Shown piece by piece: positions 17,073 to 24,906 of a stretch of 64,000 nt of DNA. Position numbers and translations under genes: made by a program. Each line of letters opens with the position of its first letter. The stretch's first letter is position 1. The stretch is from positions 50,763-114,762 of the forward strand of contig NZ_QWKG01000006.1 of assembly GCF_009911595.1 (NCBI RefSeq), written 5' to 3'. The notes beneath the pieces are model-generated. The model was not told the origin of the DNA. It did not search any database and worked only from the letters and a program-made list of their open reading frames with translations. The stretch is from Colidextribacter sp. OB.20 (GTDB lineage: Bacteria; Bacillota; Clostridia; Oscillospirales; Oscillospiraceae).

Positions 17073-17100
17073 GGCCCCCGGTTTTCAGCCGGGGGCCTTG
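17073..17100 (+). terminator. Hairpin between convergent genes
   Basis: GGCCCCCGG / CCGGGGGCC stem with a modest T-tract on both strands; it ends the 39-residue ORF and the convergent Nudix gene. Confidence 0.75.
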
Positions 17101-17711
17101 CATATCCGGATCAGATTCCGGGTGATCCGCCCGGTCAGGCCCCAGATGGCCCGCCCCTGCCAGAGGTAGACGGGGACGTTCTCATGCCCCAGCTGCCACT
17201 TATAGTCCCGTGGGATGCCGATGAGCTCATAGGGAAAGCCATCCGCCGGAGTGGGCACCAGGTCGTAGTCGTACTCGATGGACTCCGTCTCCAGCAGGTG
17301 GGACAGGGGGACAAAAAAGACCTCCTCCACCTCCGCCGGACCGGGGCGCATAGCCTCCAGCGCCCCGCTGTCCACCACCCCCAGCACGGGCTGCATGAGG
17401 AAGCTGGCCCGATGGGCGATGAAGTCCAGCCGGCCCAGCAGCCTGACCCGCTCAGGCGGAATGGCCAGCTCCTCAAAGGTCTCCCGGAGGGCGCACTCCT
17501 CCGCCGTCTCCCCCGGCTCCATCCGGCCCCCGGGGAAGCACACCTCCCCCGGCTGGCGGCGCAGGGTGCGGGCCCGGACCTCATAGAGCAGCTGGAGCTC
17601 CCCCTCCCGCTCCACCAGGGGAACCAGCACGGCATAGGAGCGTTTGGAGTCCATCAGGCCAGGAGTGCGGGTACGCAGGATATGCTCCAGGGTGGTCAGA
17701 TCAAGTTCCAT
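17085..17711 (-). CDS. Nudix hydrolase, CoA pyrophosphatase-like
   Basis: A 208-residue protein with a complete Nudix box, GRMEPGETAEECALRETFEEL, near residues 80-101. It is preceded by RARTLRRQPGEVCFPGG, which resembles the UPF0035 motif of CoA pyrophosphatases (NudL/YeaB). Such enzymes split CoA or oxidised CoA to phosphopantetheine and adenosine 3',5'-bisphosphate. The start at 17711 was chosen because sequence further upstream is intergenic repeat read through by chance. The ribosome site (GGAG) is weak. CoA specificity is by motif only. Confidence 0.85.
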   Translation of the reverse strand: MELDLTTLEHILRTRTPGLMDSKRSYAVLVPLVEREGELQLLYEVRARTLRRQPGEVCFPGGRMEPGETAEECALRETFEELAIPPERVRLLGRLDFIAHRASFLMQPVLGVVDSGALEAMRPGPAEVEEVFFVPLSHLLETESIEYDYDLVPTPADGFPYELIGIPRDYKWQLGHENVPVYLWQGRAIWGLTGRITRNLIRICKAPG

Positions 17712-17734
17712 TTTCGTTTCTCCATCTCTCGTCC

Positions 17735-17850
17735 CCCCGCAGGGCAAGCCTCCTTTTCCCCGCAAGGGGGACGCCGCATCCGTAAGGCGGCAAAGCCGCC
17801 AACGGCTGCGCAGTGAAAGGAGGTGCCCCCGAAGGGGGCGGAGGATTGTA
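17735..17850. repeat. Family C palindromic repeat
   Basis: Contains CCTCCTTTTCCCCGCAAGGGGG and CGGCAAAGCCGCCAACGGC-type inverted repeats. Confidence 0.7.
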
Positions 17851-17898
17851 TTTTGGCAAAGCCAAAATATGCGAAGCATACGAGGGTTTTGAGCCTCT

Positions 17899-17972
17899 GT
17901 AGGGGCGGGACGACTCGGCCCGCCCTGTATTTGCCTGATTTCGGCGGCGCGCCGAGGTCGTCGCGCCCTACA
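17899..17972. repeat. Family A palindromic repeat (complete)
   Basis: Starts GTAGGGGCGGGACGACTCGG and ends GGTCGTCGCGCCCTACA. The 345-base gap 17712-18056 consists of this copy, the family C copy to its left and a partial family C copy (about 17995-18040). Confidence 0.88.
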
Positions 17973-18056
17973 AACAGAAACACAATCCTCACTCCGCCGA
18001 CCGCTGACAGCCCCTTTCCAAAGGGGCCTTTTTCGCCTGCGGGCGGGACAGGAGTT

Positions 18057-19808
18057 TTACATCTTCTCCGGCGCGGACACGCCCAGAAGCTTAAGGCCGT
18101 TCTCCAGGACGGAGCGGACCGTGTCGGCCAGCTTCAGCCGGGCAGACAAGACGGCCTCCTCTTCCCCCTTCAGCCGGCAGGCGTTGTAGAAGCGGTGAAA
18201 ATCCCCCGCCAGGGCGGTGAGGTAGCGGTTGATCCGGCTGGGATCGAAGTCCCGGGCGGCCAGGTGGAGCTCCTCGGGGTACTGGGCCAGGGCCTTCACC
18301 AGGGCCAGCTCCTCCGCCGCCGCCAGCAGGGCGGCGTCCACCTCCCCGGCGGCGGGGACGGCAGCCCCATCCTCCTCGGCCAGCCGGGCCAGGAGGGAGC
18401 AGATGCGGGCGTGGGCGTACTGGACGTAGTACACCGGGTTCTCGCTGTCCTGGCGGACGGCCAGGTCCAGGTCGAAGTCCAGGGGGCTGGAGGGGGTCCG
18501 GTTGTTGAAGTAGTACCGGGCGGCGTCCACACTGATCTCGTCCAGCAGGTCGTGGAGGGCGATGGCCTTCCCCGTCCGCTTGGACATGCGCACCGGCTTG
18601 CCGTCCTGGAGCAGGTTCACCAGCTGCATGAGCACAATCACCAGCCGGTGAGAGCCGTCCAGGCCCAGCCCGTCCAGGGCGGCCTGGAGCCGGGCCACGT
18701 GGCCGTGGTGGTCCGCCCCCCAGATGTTGATGGCCAGGTCGAATTTCCGCTCCTCCAGCTTGTTCCGGTGGTAGGCGATATCGGCGGCGAAGTAGGTGTA
18801 AAAGCCGTTGGCCCGGCGGAGGACGTCGTCCTTCAGGTCCAGCTTGTCCACCTGCTCCTGACTTCTGCCCTCGGCCAGATACTTCTTCTTCAGCAGCTCG
18901 GTGGTCTTCAGCCACAGAGCCCCGTCCTTCTCATAGGTCCAGCCCTTCTCGGTCAGCAGGCCCACCGTGTCGGCCACAAAGCCCCGGTCGTGGAGCCAGG
19001 ACTCCATGTACCACTGGTCGTACTCGATGCCGTACTTTTGAAGGTCCGCCTTCATCTTGGGGATGTTGCGCTCCAGGCCGAACTGGGCCATATCGAAGAG
19101 GACATCCTGCTCCGGCTCATTGATGTCGTCGGCGCCGCACTCGTCATAATAGGCCTGGGCCAGCTCCTTGATGTCCTCTCCCTGATAGCCGTCCTCGGGG
19201 AAGGGGAGGGTGTCGTCCTTCCAGACAATCTGCTGGTACCGGGCGAAGATGGACCGGGCGAACTTGTTGATCTGGTTGCCCGCATCGTTGACATAGAACT
19301 CCTTCCACACATTCCAGCCGTCCCGGGCCAGGACGTTGGCCAGGGTGTCCCCCAGCACGCCGCCCCGGGCGTTGCCCATGTGCATGGGGCCGGTGGGGTT
19401 GGCGGAGACAAACTCCACCATCACCCTTTTACCCGCGCCCCCGCCGCCGGAGCCATAGGACGCTCCCTCCGCCTCCACAGCGGACAGCACCTCACCGTAC
19501 CATTTGGGGCCCAGGGTGAAGTTCAAAAAGCCGGGGCCTGCGATCTCCACTCTGCTGAAGTAGCTGCCCTCCAGCTCCAGGTTATCCACGATGACCTGGG
19601 CGATCTGCCGGGGCGCCATGTGCAGCGCTTTGGCCCCCGCCATGGCGAAGGAGGAGGCGTAGTCCCCGTGGGAGGTATCCTTGGGAATCTCAATGGTGGC
19701 CTTCACCTCCGCTCCATAGGGCAGGGCCCCCGCAGCGGCGGCCTTCTCATAGGCCGTCTGGGTCAGGGAGGCCACCTGGTCCTTGGCGGCCTGGATCATG
19801 TTTGTCAT
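18057..19808 (-). CDS. argS: Arginyl-tRNA synthetase
   Basis: A 583-residue class I aminoacyl-tRNA synthetase charging tRNA-Arg. An N-terminal additional domain (about 1-110) is followed by the catalytic core with ANPTGPMHMGNARGG (HIGH-equivalent HMGN, about residue 144), KPVRMSKRTGKA (KMSKS-equivalent) and the C-terminal anticodon-binding DALR domain. The ATG at 19808 is preceded by GAGGTG. The gene lies downstream of the DUF1934 gene, matching the ywiB-argS order known from Bacillus, although a family A repeat separates the two. Confidence 0.97.
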   Translation of the reverse strand: MTNMIQAAKDQVASLTQTAYEKAAAAGALPYGAEVKATIEIPKDTSHGDYASSFAMAGAKALHMAPRQIAQVIVDNLELEGSYFSRVEIAGPGFLNFTLGPKWYGEVLSAVEAEGASYGSGGGGAGKRVMVEFVSANPTGPMHMGNARGGVLGDTLANVLARDGWNVWKEFYVNDAGNQINKFARSIFARYQQIVWKDDTLPFPEDGYQGEDIKELAQAYYDECGADDINEPEQDVLFDMAQFGLERNIPKMKADLQKYGIEYDQWYMESWLHDRGFVADTVGLLTEKGWTYEKDGALWLKTTELLKKKYLAEGRSQEQVDKLDLKDDVLRRANGFYTYFAADIAYHRNKLEERKFDLAINIWGADHHGHVARLQAALDGLGLDGSHRLVIVLMQLVNLLQDGKPVRMSKRTGKAIALHDLLDEISVDAARYYFNNRTPSSPLDFDLDLAVRQDSENPVYYVQYAHARICSLLARLAEEDGAAVPAAGEVDAALLAAAEELALVKALAQYPEELHLAARDFDPSRINRYLTALAGDFHRFYNACRLKGEEEAVLSARLKLADTVRSVLENGLKLLGVSAPEKM

Positions 19809-19841
19809 CGTTCGCACCTCGTTTTTGTATGTTTACCCGTT

Positions 19842-19916
19842 GTAGGGCGGGACGACCTCGGCCCGCCGGGGTATTAGGATATTGCAGACGGCGCACCGGG
19901 GTCGTCGCGCCCTTAC
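19842..19916. repeat. Family A palindromic repeat
   Basis: Starts GTAGGGCGGGACGACCTCGG and ends GGTCGTCGCGCCC, in the DUF1934-argS gap. Confidence 0.85.
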
Positions 19917-19923
19917 GGATTGT

Positions 19924-20373
19924 CTATTGCTTCAGGCTCCCCAGGCCGGCCTCCGCCTCCTTCACGTTGATACGGAAGATATTCCGGCCGGCCAGAGCGT
20001 GGTCCACCTCGATAGAGTAGTCCACCTCGATGTCGCCCCCCTGGTCGCTGAGCTGAGTCAGCAGGTGGCGGGTATGCACCCCCACCGACATGGCGCCATA
20101 AGGTGTATTGTACACCGACAGGTGCCGCCGCCCCTCCTGGAACACCAGCTGGGAGTTGAACTCCCCCACCCGCATCAGGGTGACCTGTCCCCCGTCCACC
20201 TGGATGGTGGTCAGGGTGCCCTCCAGGCCGGTGAGCTCGCTCTCCTGATAGGACAGGGTGTAGCTCTCCCCGTCCCGGGCCAGGCGGCCCGCAGTGACCA
20301 GCTCAATCACATCGGGCAGCGCGCCCTCATACTTCTGTATCCCCTTGATGGAGATGACCACTTCCTTGTCCAT
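19924..20373 (-). CDS. DUF1934 (YwiB-family) protein
   Basis: A 149-residue protein of the DUF1934 family, predicted to form a small lipocalin-like beta barrel (ISIKGIQKYEGALPDVIELVT at the N-terminus; YTLSYQESELTGLEGTLT in the middle). The biochemical function of the family is unknown. It precedes argS in many Firmicutes, as here. The ATG at 20373 follows GGAGGCCCCCT. A promoter and a 10-bp leader hairpin lie upstream. Confidence 0.85.
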   Translation of the reverse strand: MDKEVVISIKGIQKYEGALPDVIELVTAGRLARDGESYTLSYQESELTGLEGTLTTIQVDGGQVTLMRVGEFNSQLVFQEGRRHLSVYNTPYGAMSVGVHTRHLLTQLSDQGGDIEVDYSIEVDHALAGRNIFRINVKEAEAGLGSLKQ

Positions 20374-20405
20374 AGGGGGCCTCCAATCGCCGTGTAATTT
20401 CTGCT

Positions 20406-20428
20406 CTGACGGCCCTGCGGGCCGTCAG
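20406..20428 (-). promoter_or_regulatory. Perfect 10-bp leader hairpin before the DUF1934 gene
   Basis: CTGACGGCCC and GGGCCGTCAG flank a 3-base loop between the promoter and the start codon, without a T-run. It may be a mini-repeat or an mRNA-stabilising structure. Confidence 0.5.
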
Positions 20429-20436
20429 CCTGAGGT

Positions 20437-20465
20437 ATTATACACAGTTTGGGGACCTCTGTAAA
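20437..20465 (-). promoter_or_regulatory. Promoter of the DUF1934-argS operon
   Basis: Minus strand TTTACA, 17-base spacer, TATAAT. Confidence 0.8.
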
Positions 20466-20528
20466 GGGGCTCCTTCATTGTATGTCATTTTGCCTGAAAA
20501 AACAAGAGGAATTGCCGTGTTTCTCCAT

Positions 20529-20556
20529 TTGACAAATAGAATTTGGGCGCTATAAT
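20529..20556 (+). promoter_or_regulatory. Promoter of the 137-residue hypothetical gene
   Basis: TTGACA, 16-base spacer, TATAAT, about 80 bases before the start codon. Confidence 0.85.
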
Positions 20557-20636
20557 AGCTTTAGAAAGGTATACCGCCTCCCGCCCAGCCAGCGGGGGCG
20601 TATCATTGTCTCCTGTTGGGAGAGGAGGACTGTTCC

Positions 20637-21050
20637 ATGAATCTGGAATTGAGCAAAAAGCAGTTCCGGCGGCTGCTGGATCTGGTCTATATCGGCAACT
20701 GGATTTTAAACTCCACCCGGGGGGACCAGCGCTTCGCCGACTATGACCAGGTGGAGAGCCTGCTCTTCGGCCGGGCCGCCCTGGAGGGCATGCCCCAGCT
20801 GGCCGAGCTCTATCAGGGGGAGATCGTCCCCTCCCGGGCCTTTGTGGAGGGTGGCATCCACGAGGCCATCGTGGAGTATGAGAACAATGTGTTTTTCGAT
20901 ATCCTGGCCGAGGACCTGGCCCGCCGGGATATGGACGACGCCCCCATCGACGAGAGCAACTACGCCGAGCTCACCAGCCGCATCGACGCCTACATCGCCG
21001 AGTTCGAGGAGCACGGAACAGACAACATACTGGTGGATATCGACAGATGA
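20637..21050 (+). CDS. Conserved hypothetical protein, 137 residues
   Basis: An acidic, soluble, mostly helical protein without signal peptide or membrane segments. It begins MNLELSKKQFRRLLDLVYIG and ends in an acidic tail (EEHGTDNILVDID). It has a near-consensus promoter, a GGAGG ribosome site and a strong terminator, so it is a real single-gene transcript, possibly well expressed. I do not recognise a characterised family; similar short proteins seem to occur in related gut Clostridia. Confidence 0.75.
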   Translation: MNLELSKKQFRRLLDLVYIGNWILNSTRGDQRFADYDQVESLLFGRAALEGMPQLAELYQGEIVPSRAFVEGGIHEAIVEYENNVFFDILAEDLARRDMDDAPIDESNYAELTSRIDAYIAEFEEHGTDNILVDIDR

Positions 21051-21071
21051 CCTTCCCTTGAACAGATCAAA

Positions 21072-21100
21072 CCCCCGGCGCGGCCGCGCCGGGGGCTTTT
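21072..21100 (+). terminator. Terminator between convergent genes
   Basis: CCCCCGGCGCGG / CCGCGCCGGGGG stem followed by CTTTT. Confidence 0.88.
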
Positions 21101-21107
21101 CATCCTG

Positions 21108-21704
21108 TCACAGATAGAACCGCCAGGGGAAGTCCACCGCCTCCTGGGCGTAGTCGATACCAATCCGCCTGCCCGCCCGGACGGCGGAGGGGTCGGGCGG
21201 GACGCCGGGGAGGACGTACAGCCCGCCGCCCGGGCCGGTCAGGTCCAGGCCATTCTGCTCTCTGGTAAGGACTAGTCCTTTACACAGCTTGCCGGGGCCG
21301 TTGAGAAAGTTCTTCCTCTGGTAAGCCGTCATCCTTTCCAGCTTGCATCCAAAGCGGTTTTGTGCTATCATAGTTCCGTTTGCGGCGGGGACCGCCCCCC
21401 GGATGAGGACAGCGGCGGGCTCCCCCTCCTCCTCGGTGACAAAGTTCAGGCAGTGGTACATACCATAGATCAGGTAGACATAAGCCGTCCCCGGCGGGGC
21501 GAAGAGGGTCTCCGTGCGTGGGGTCCGCTTATAGCCGTAGGCGTGGCAGGCCTTGTCCAGCCGGCCGATGTAGGCCTCGGTCTCGGTGATCCGGCAGGAC
21601 AGGAGCGTCCCGTCCGCCAGCACCCGGACAAGCTCCCGGCCCAGCAGGTCCCGGGCCACGGTCAGGGTGTCCCGGGCGTAAAATTCTCGTGTGAGGATAT
21701 CCAT
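21108..21704 (-). CDS. DNA-3-methyladenine glycosylase (AAG/MPG type)
   Basis: A 198-residue base-excision repair enzyme of the AAG/MPG family. It has TEAYIGRLDKACHAYGYKRT, the YVYLIYGMYHCLNFV core and AAVLIRGAVP, which together hold the DNA-intercalating tyrosine and catalytic residues of the family. It removes alkylated purines such as 3-methyladenine. It is encoded alone, convergent with the hypothetical gene on its left, with a family A repeat behind its start. Confidence 0.92.
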   Translation of the reverse strand: MDILTREFYARDTLTVARDLLGRELVRVLADGTLLSCRITETEAYIGRLDKACHAYGYKRTPRTETLFAPPGTAYVYLIYGMYHCLNFVTEEEGEPAAVLIRGAVPAANGTMIAQNRFGCKLERMTAYQRKNFLNGPGKLCKGLVLTREQNGLDLTGPGGGLYVLPGVPPDPSAVRAGRRIGIDYAQEAVDFPWRFYL

Positions 21705-21724
21705 ATGCCCCTCCCCGTCTCTTT

Positions 21725-21791
21725 GTAGGGCGGGACGACTCGGCCCGCTGCCATCACAGCAAACGGGGCGCCGAGGTCATCGCCCCCTGCA
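21725..21791. repeat. Family A palindromic repeat (slightly degenerate)
   Basis: Starts GTAGGGCGGGACGACTCGGC and ends with a decayed GGTCATCGCCCCCTGCA, between two divergent genes. Confidence 0.8.
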
Positions 21792-21842
21792 TCCGTCATC
21801 CTACCACACCTTATTCCATTTTGCAATCCGGAGTTGATTTCC

Positions 21843-22727
21843 ATGACACCCGAAACCATGAAGCGGCTGGCCAAGCCGATGCTCTTCGCCGCAGCCCTGA
21901 TCTGGGGTACCTCCTTCTTCATCATGAAAAACACCCTGGACGTGATGCCGGTGCTCTATCTGCTGGCCATCCGGTTCACCGCCGGGGCAGTCCTGCTGGC
22001 CCTGGTGTGCTGGAACAAGTGGCGGCTCTTCACTCCGGACTGCCTGTGGCGCGGGGCGGTGATCGGCGGCTTCCTCTGCCTGGCCTACTCCGTCCAGACT
22101 TACGGCCTGTCCCTCACCACCCCCTCCAAAAACGCCTTTCTCACCTCGGTGTACTGCGTGATGGTCCCCTTTCTCACCTGGGCAGTGGTGGGGAAAAGGC
22201 CCGACCGATACAACATCGCCGCCGCCCTGCTGTGCGTCACGGGGGTGGGGCTGGTTTCCCTCAACGGCGGCTTCACTGTCAACGCCGGCGACGGCCTCAC
22301 CCTGCTGTGCGCAGTGTTCTACGCCGCCCACATCGTGGCGGTAGCTAAGGTATCCCCGGGAAAGGACGTCACCCTGCTCACCACCCTTCAGTTCGCCTTT
22401 GCCGGGGGCTTCGCCTGGGTGGGAGGCCTGCTCACTGAGAGGTTCCCCGCCGCCGCCCTCGCTGACCCGGCCTGCCTCATCCCTCTGGCCTATCTGTGCG
22501 TCATGGCCACCACCGTGGCCCTGCTGTTCCAGAACGTGGGCATGGTCTGGTCCGACCCGGTGTCCGGCTCAGTGATCCTGTCCCTGGAGTCGGTGTTCGG
22601 GGTGCTCTTCTCCGTCCTCTTCTACGGCGACCCCGTCACCCCACGGCTGATTCTGGGCTTCGCCCTCATCTTTGTGGCGGTGGTCTGCTCCGAGACGAAA
22701 TTCTCCTTTTTACGCAAAGCTATGTAG
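21843..22727 (+). CDS. EamA/DMT-family transporter
   Basis: A 294-residue protein with ten predicted membrane segments forming two EamA repeats (LIWGTSFFIMKNTLD in the first; TTVALLFQNVGMVWSDPVSGSV in the second). DMT-family members export amino acids, nucleobases or other metabolites; the substrate is unknown. The ATG at 21843, nine bases after CGGAG, is preferred to an upstream in-frame TTG. The gene stands alone, ending at a family B repeat. Confidence 0.9.
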   Translation: MTPETMKRLAKPMLFAAALIWGTSFFIMKNTLDVMPVLYLLAIRFTAGAVLLALVCWNKWRLFTPDCLWRGAVIGGFLCLAYSVQTYGLSLTTPSKNAFLTSVYCVMVPFLTWAVVGKRPDRYNIAAALLCVTGVGLVSLNGGFTVNAGDGLTLLCAVFYAAHIVAVAKVSPGKDVTLLTTLQFAFAGGFAWVGGLLTERFPAAALADPACLIPLAYLCVMATTVALLFQNVGMVWSDPVSGSVILSLESVFGVLFSVLFYGDPVTPRLILGFALIFVAVVCSETKFSFLRKAM

Positions 22728-22750
22728 GGGCGCACGATGTGCGCCCTGCG
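22724..22750. repeat. Family B mini-palindrome
   Basis: GTAGGGGCGCACGATGTGCGCCC overlaps the end of the transporter gene. Confidence 0.75.
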
Positions 22751-22804
22751 CCCGCCTCCAGGGAGGCGGGATATTTTTAACAAAATAAAAAATAAAATTA
22801 AAGC

Positions 22805-22833
22805 TTGACTTTAACAAAATTAAAGTGTATTAT
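22805..22833 (+). promoter_or_regulatory. Promoter with overlapping TTAAAG/CTTTAA dyads
   Basis: TTGACT, 17-base spacer and TATTAT. The element is interleaved with inverted repeats ATTAAAG...CTTTAA and CTTTAAC...ATTAAAG between about 22796 and 22826, and TTAACAAAAT occurs twice. Autoregulation by the downstream DUF2089 protein is likely but inferred. Confidence 0.7.
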
Positions 22834-22894
22834 ATACTCATCCCCCGTCGGTTGGACGGGGCACAGCCGTAACACATAAAAAGGAGGACTGCCT

Positions 22895-23203
22895 ATGTCC
22901 ATAGAGCTGCTGCCCGACTGGATGGCCGGGCTGGAGGAGGAGGACGTGGCCTTTATCCGGCGCTTTCTTCTGGCCTCCGGCTCGCTAAAGGAGGTGGCCG
23001 GGCAATACGGGGTGACCTATCCCACGGTGCGCCTGCGTCTGGACCGGCTGATTCAGAAGATCCGCCTCAGCGAGGACGCCGCCGCCGACCCCTACATCGC
23101 CACGGTGAAGCGGCTGGCGGTGAACGAAAAGATCGACCTGGACACCGCGAAGCTGCTGATCGCGGAGTATAAAAAGACCCGCGGAAATAAGGAGGAATTG
23201 TAA
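22895..23203 (+). CDS. DUF2089-family HTH protein
   Basis: A 102-residue protein. Residues 10-55 carry the DUF2089 signature (EEDVAFIRRFLLASGSLKE then QYGVTYPTVRLRLDRLIQKI), a sigma-region-4-like helix-turn-helix. The family is often found with short membrane proteins, as here: the next gene starts within its stop codon (TAATG). It is probably a small DNA-binding regulator of its own operon. The zinc ribbon seen in some longer relatives is absent. Confidence 0.82.
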   Translation: MSIELLPDWMAGLEEEDVAFIRRFLLASGSLKEVAGQYGVTYPTVRLRLDRLIQKIRLSEDAAADPYIATVKRLAVNEKIDLDTAKLLIAEYKKTRGNKEEL

Positions 23204-23691
23204 TGGCTTCTAACCTTGGATTCACAATTGTTATGATACCCATTGTACTGTTCATGTTTTTTCTGCCCATCGCCCTGCTGGTGGCCTTACAGGTCTGGCT
23301 GTGTAAAAAGAGCCTGAAGCTGGGGCTGATTCTGCCCTGTCTCTCCCTGGGCCTGTCCCTGGTGATGGTGTTCAGCATGGCGGCGTTCAGTACCTTGACC
23401 GTTGGAGGAGGCAATACTCTGGTAAGCGGCGGCGCCAGCTACGTGGGGCCCGACGGGCAAAGCGTCCCCGCTCAGAAGAGCGAGGTCATTGACGTCCCCG
23501 CCCAGGAGGGCGTCCCCAGAGGGGAGACGGAGAAAACCGAGTTCCCCGTCAGGACTCTCATCGCTGTCGGGGTGCTGTTCCTGGTCATGAACATCCCCAC
23601 TGCGGTCTTTTGCGGCATCTGGCTGCACTACAAGGGCCGCCGGGACACAGCGGAGGACCTGAAGCGGATGAAAATCGAGGACCTGGGATAG
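23203..23691 (+). CDS. Membrane protein coupled to the DUF2089 regulator
   Basis: A 162-residue protein with two N-terminal membrane segments (about 7-30 and 37-60). A roughly 50-residue Gly/Ser/Pro-rich extracytoplasmic loop follows, then a third segment (about 116-138) and a basic cytoplasmic tail. The start codon shares one base with the upstream stop, with AAGGAGGAATTG in front. No known family is recognised. It may be a sensor or partner controlling the DUF2089 regulator, which is speculative. Confidence 0.75.
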   Translation: MASNLGFTIVMIPIVLFMFFLPIALLVALQVWLCKKSLKLGLILPCLSLGLSLVMVFSMAAFSTLTVGGGNTLVSGGASYVGPDGQSVPAQKSEVIDVPAQEGVPRGETEKTEFPVRTLIAVGVLFLVMNIPTAVFCGIWLHYKGRRDTAEDLKRMKIEDLG

Positions 23692-23718
23692 AATATCCCG
23701 CCGAATTAAGCCGCATTT

Positions 23719-23792
23719 GCAGGGCGGGACGACTTGGCCCGCCGGAATTTTGATTCAATTCAGACGGCGCGCCGGGGTCGTCGCGCCCTACA
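23719..23792. repeat. Family A palindromic repeat
   Basis: Starts GCAGGGCGGGACGACTTGGC and ends GGTCGTCGCGCCCTACA. Confidence 0.88.
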
Positions 23793-23831
23793 TTGCGCGA
23801 AATCGATTCCCGCAAATCTCCAAACCGCTCC

Positions 23832-23860
23832 TTTACAAATGGAAAAAACTGCGATATACT
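23832..23860 (+). promoter_or_regulatory. Promoter of the metal ABC transporter operon
   Basis: TTTACA, 17-base spacer, TATACT, about 33 bases before the substrate-binding gene. No obvious Zur box was identified. Confidence 0.75.
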
Positions 23861-23892
23861 GGAGCAATCCCAACGAAACAGCGAGGAAGCTC

Positions 23893-24906
23893 ATGAAAAA
23901 AACCGTTCTGATTTCCATTCTGGCGGCGCTTCTCCTCTCCCTCCCCGGCTGCGGGGCAAGGGCGGAGGAGGCCCCCCGGCTGACGGTGGTATGCACCACC
24001 TACCCCATCTACCTGCTGGCCTCCGCCCTGTCGGAGGGGGTGGAGGGGGTTGCGGTGGAGCGGCTGGACACTGGCTCCGTCAGCTGCCTCCACAACTACA
24101 CCTTGTCCATGGCGGACATGAAGAAAATTGAGCGGGCAGACGTCATCGCCATCAACGGGGCGGGGCTGGAGGAGTTCCTGGAGGACGCGCTCCAGACCTC
24201 CGACGCCCGGGTGATCGACTGCTCGGAGGGGATCGAGCTGCTGGAGAGCCTCTCCCACCGCCACGAGGAGGGGGAGGCGGACGAGCACGGCCATGACCAC
24301 GGCCATTGGGACCCCCACTACTGGATGGACCCCAACCGGGCGCTCCATATGGCCAACAACCTGGTAATAGGACTGGTCCAGGCGGATTTGGAACATTCAG
24401 AAGAGTATGGGACCGGCTGGAGCGGCATTGTCGAGGTGCTGTGCCGGTGCTCGGGACAGGGAAAGCAAGCCCTGCGGGAATTGGCCCCTGAAATTCCCGG
24501 CCTTATCACCTTCCACGACGGCTTTCAATACTTCGCCGAAGCCTTTGGCCTCCCCCTGCTGGCCGCCATCGAAGAGGAGGCGGGCAGCGAGGCCAGTGCG
24601 AAGGAGATCGTGGAGATCACCCGGCTGGTAAAGGAGTACGGCATCCCGGTGATTTTTACCGAGGTCAACGGCTCCGACGCCACCGCCCAGGCCATCGCCC
24701 GGGAGACGGGCTGCCAGGTGGTCCAGCTCAACATGCTGATGGACGGCCCGGAGGTTGATCTGGAGACATACTACACCGGGATAACCGGTAATCTTGCGGC
24801 AATTCTCAACGGATTCGCCGGTGAGGAGGTGATTTCCTTCGATGCGGAAGATCAAGCATGGAAAGCTAATCTCGGGGTGCGCTGCGACCTGCTGCCTGAA
24901 GCTTGA
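23893..24906 (+). CDS. znuA: Metal ABC transporter substrate-binding lipoprotein (ZnuA-like)
   Basis: A 337-residue cluster A-I binding protein. A lipoprotein signal (LLLSLPGC, lipid-modified Cys near residue 19) is followed by the two-lobed TroA fold. A histidine-rich loop (HRHEEGEADEHGHDHGH, about residues 116-132) is typical of zinc-specific members, and HWDPHYWMDP follows it. It collects Zn2+ (possibly Mn2+) outside the cell for the ATPase and permease encoded next. The ATG at 23893 with GAGG upstream was chosen over a start lying in the family A repeat. Confidence 0.9.
   Translation: MKKTVLISILAALLLSLPGCGARAEEAPRLTVVCTTYPIYLLASALSEGVEGVAVERLDTGSVSCLHNYTLSMADMKKIERADVIAINGAGLEEFLEDALQTSDARVIDCSEGIELLESLSHRHEEGEADEHGHDHGHWDPHYWMDPNRALHMANNLVIGLVQADLEHSEEYGTGWSGIVEVLCRCSGQGKQALRELAPEIPGLITFHDGFQYFAEAFGLPLLAAIEEEAGSEASAKEIVEITRLVKEYGIPVIFTEVNGSDATAQAIARETGCQVVQLNMLMDGPEVDLETYYTGITGNLAAILNGFAGEEVISFDAEDQAWKANLGVRCDLLPEA

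Noticed and set aside
14759..17125. A 788-codon open frame on the plus strand
   Set aside because: It is antisense to the DUF5693 gene, has a Gly/Gln/His/Pro-rich composition typical of reverse-strand frames in GC-rich DNA, and lacks a ribosome site.
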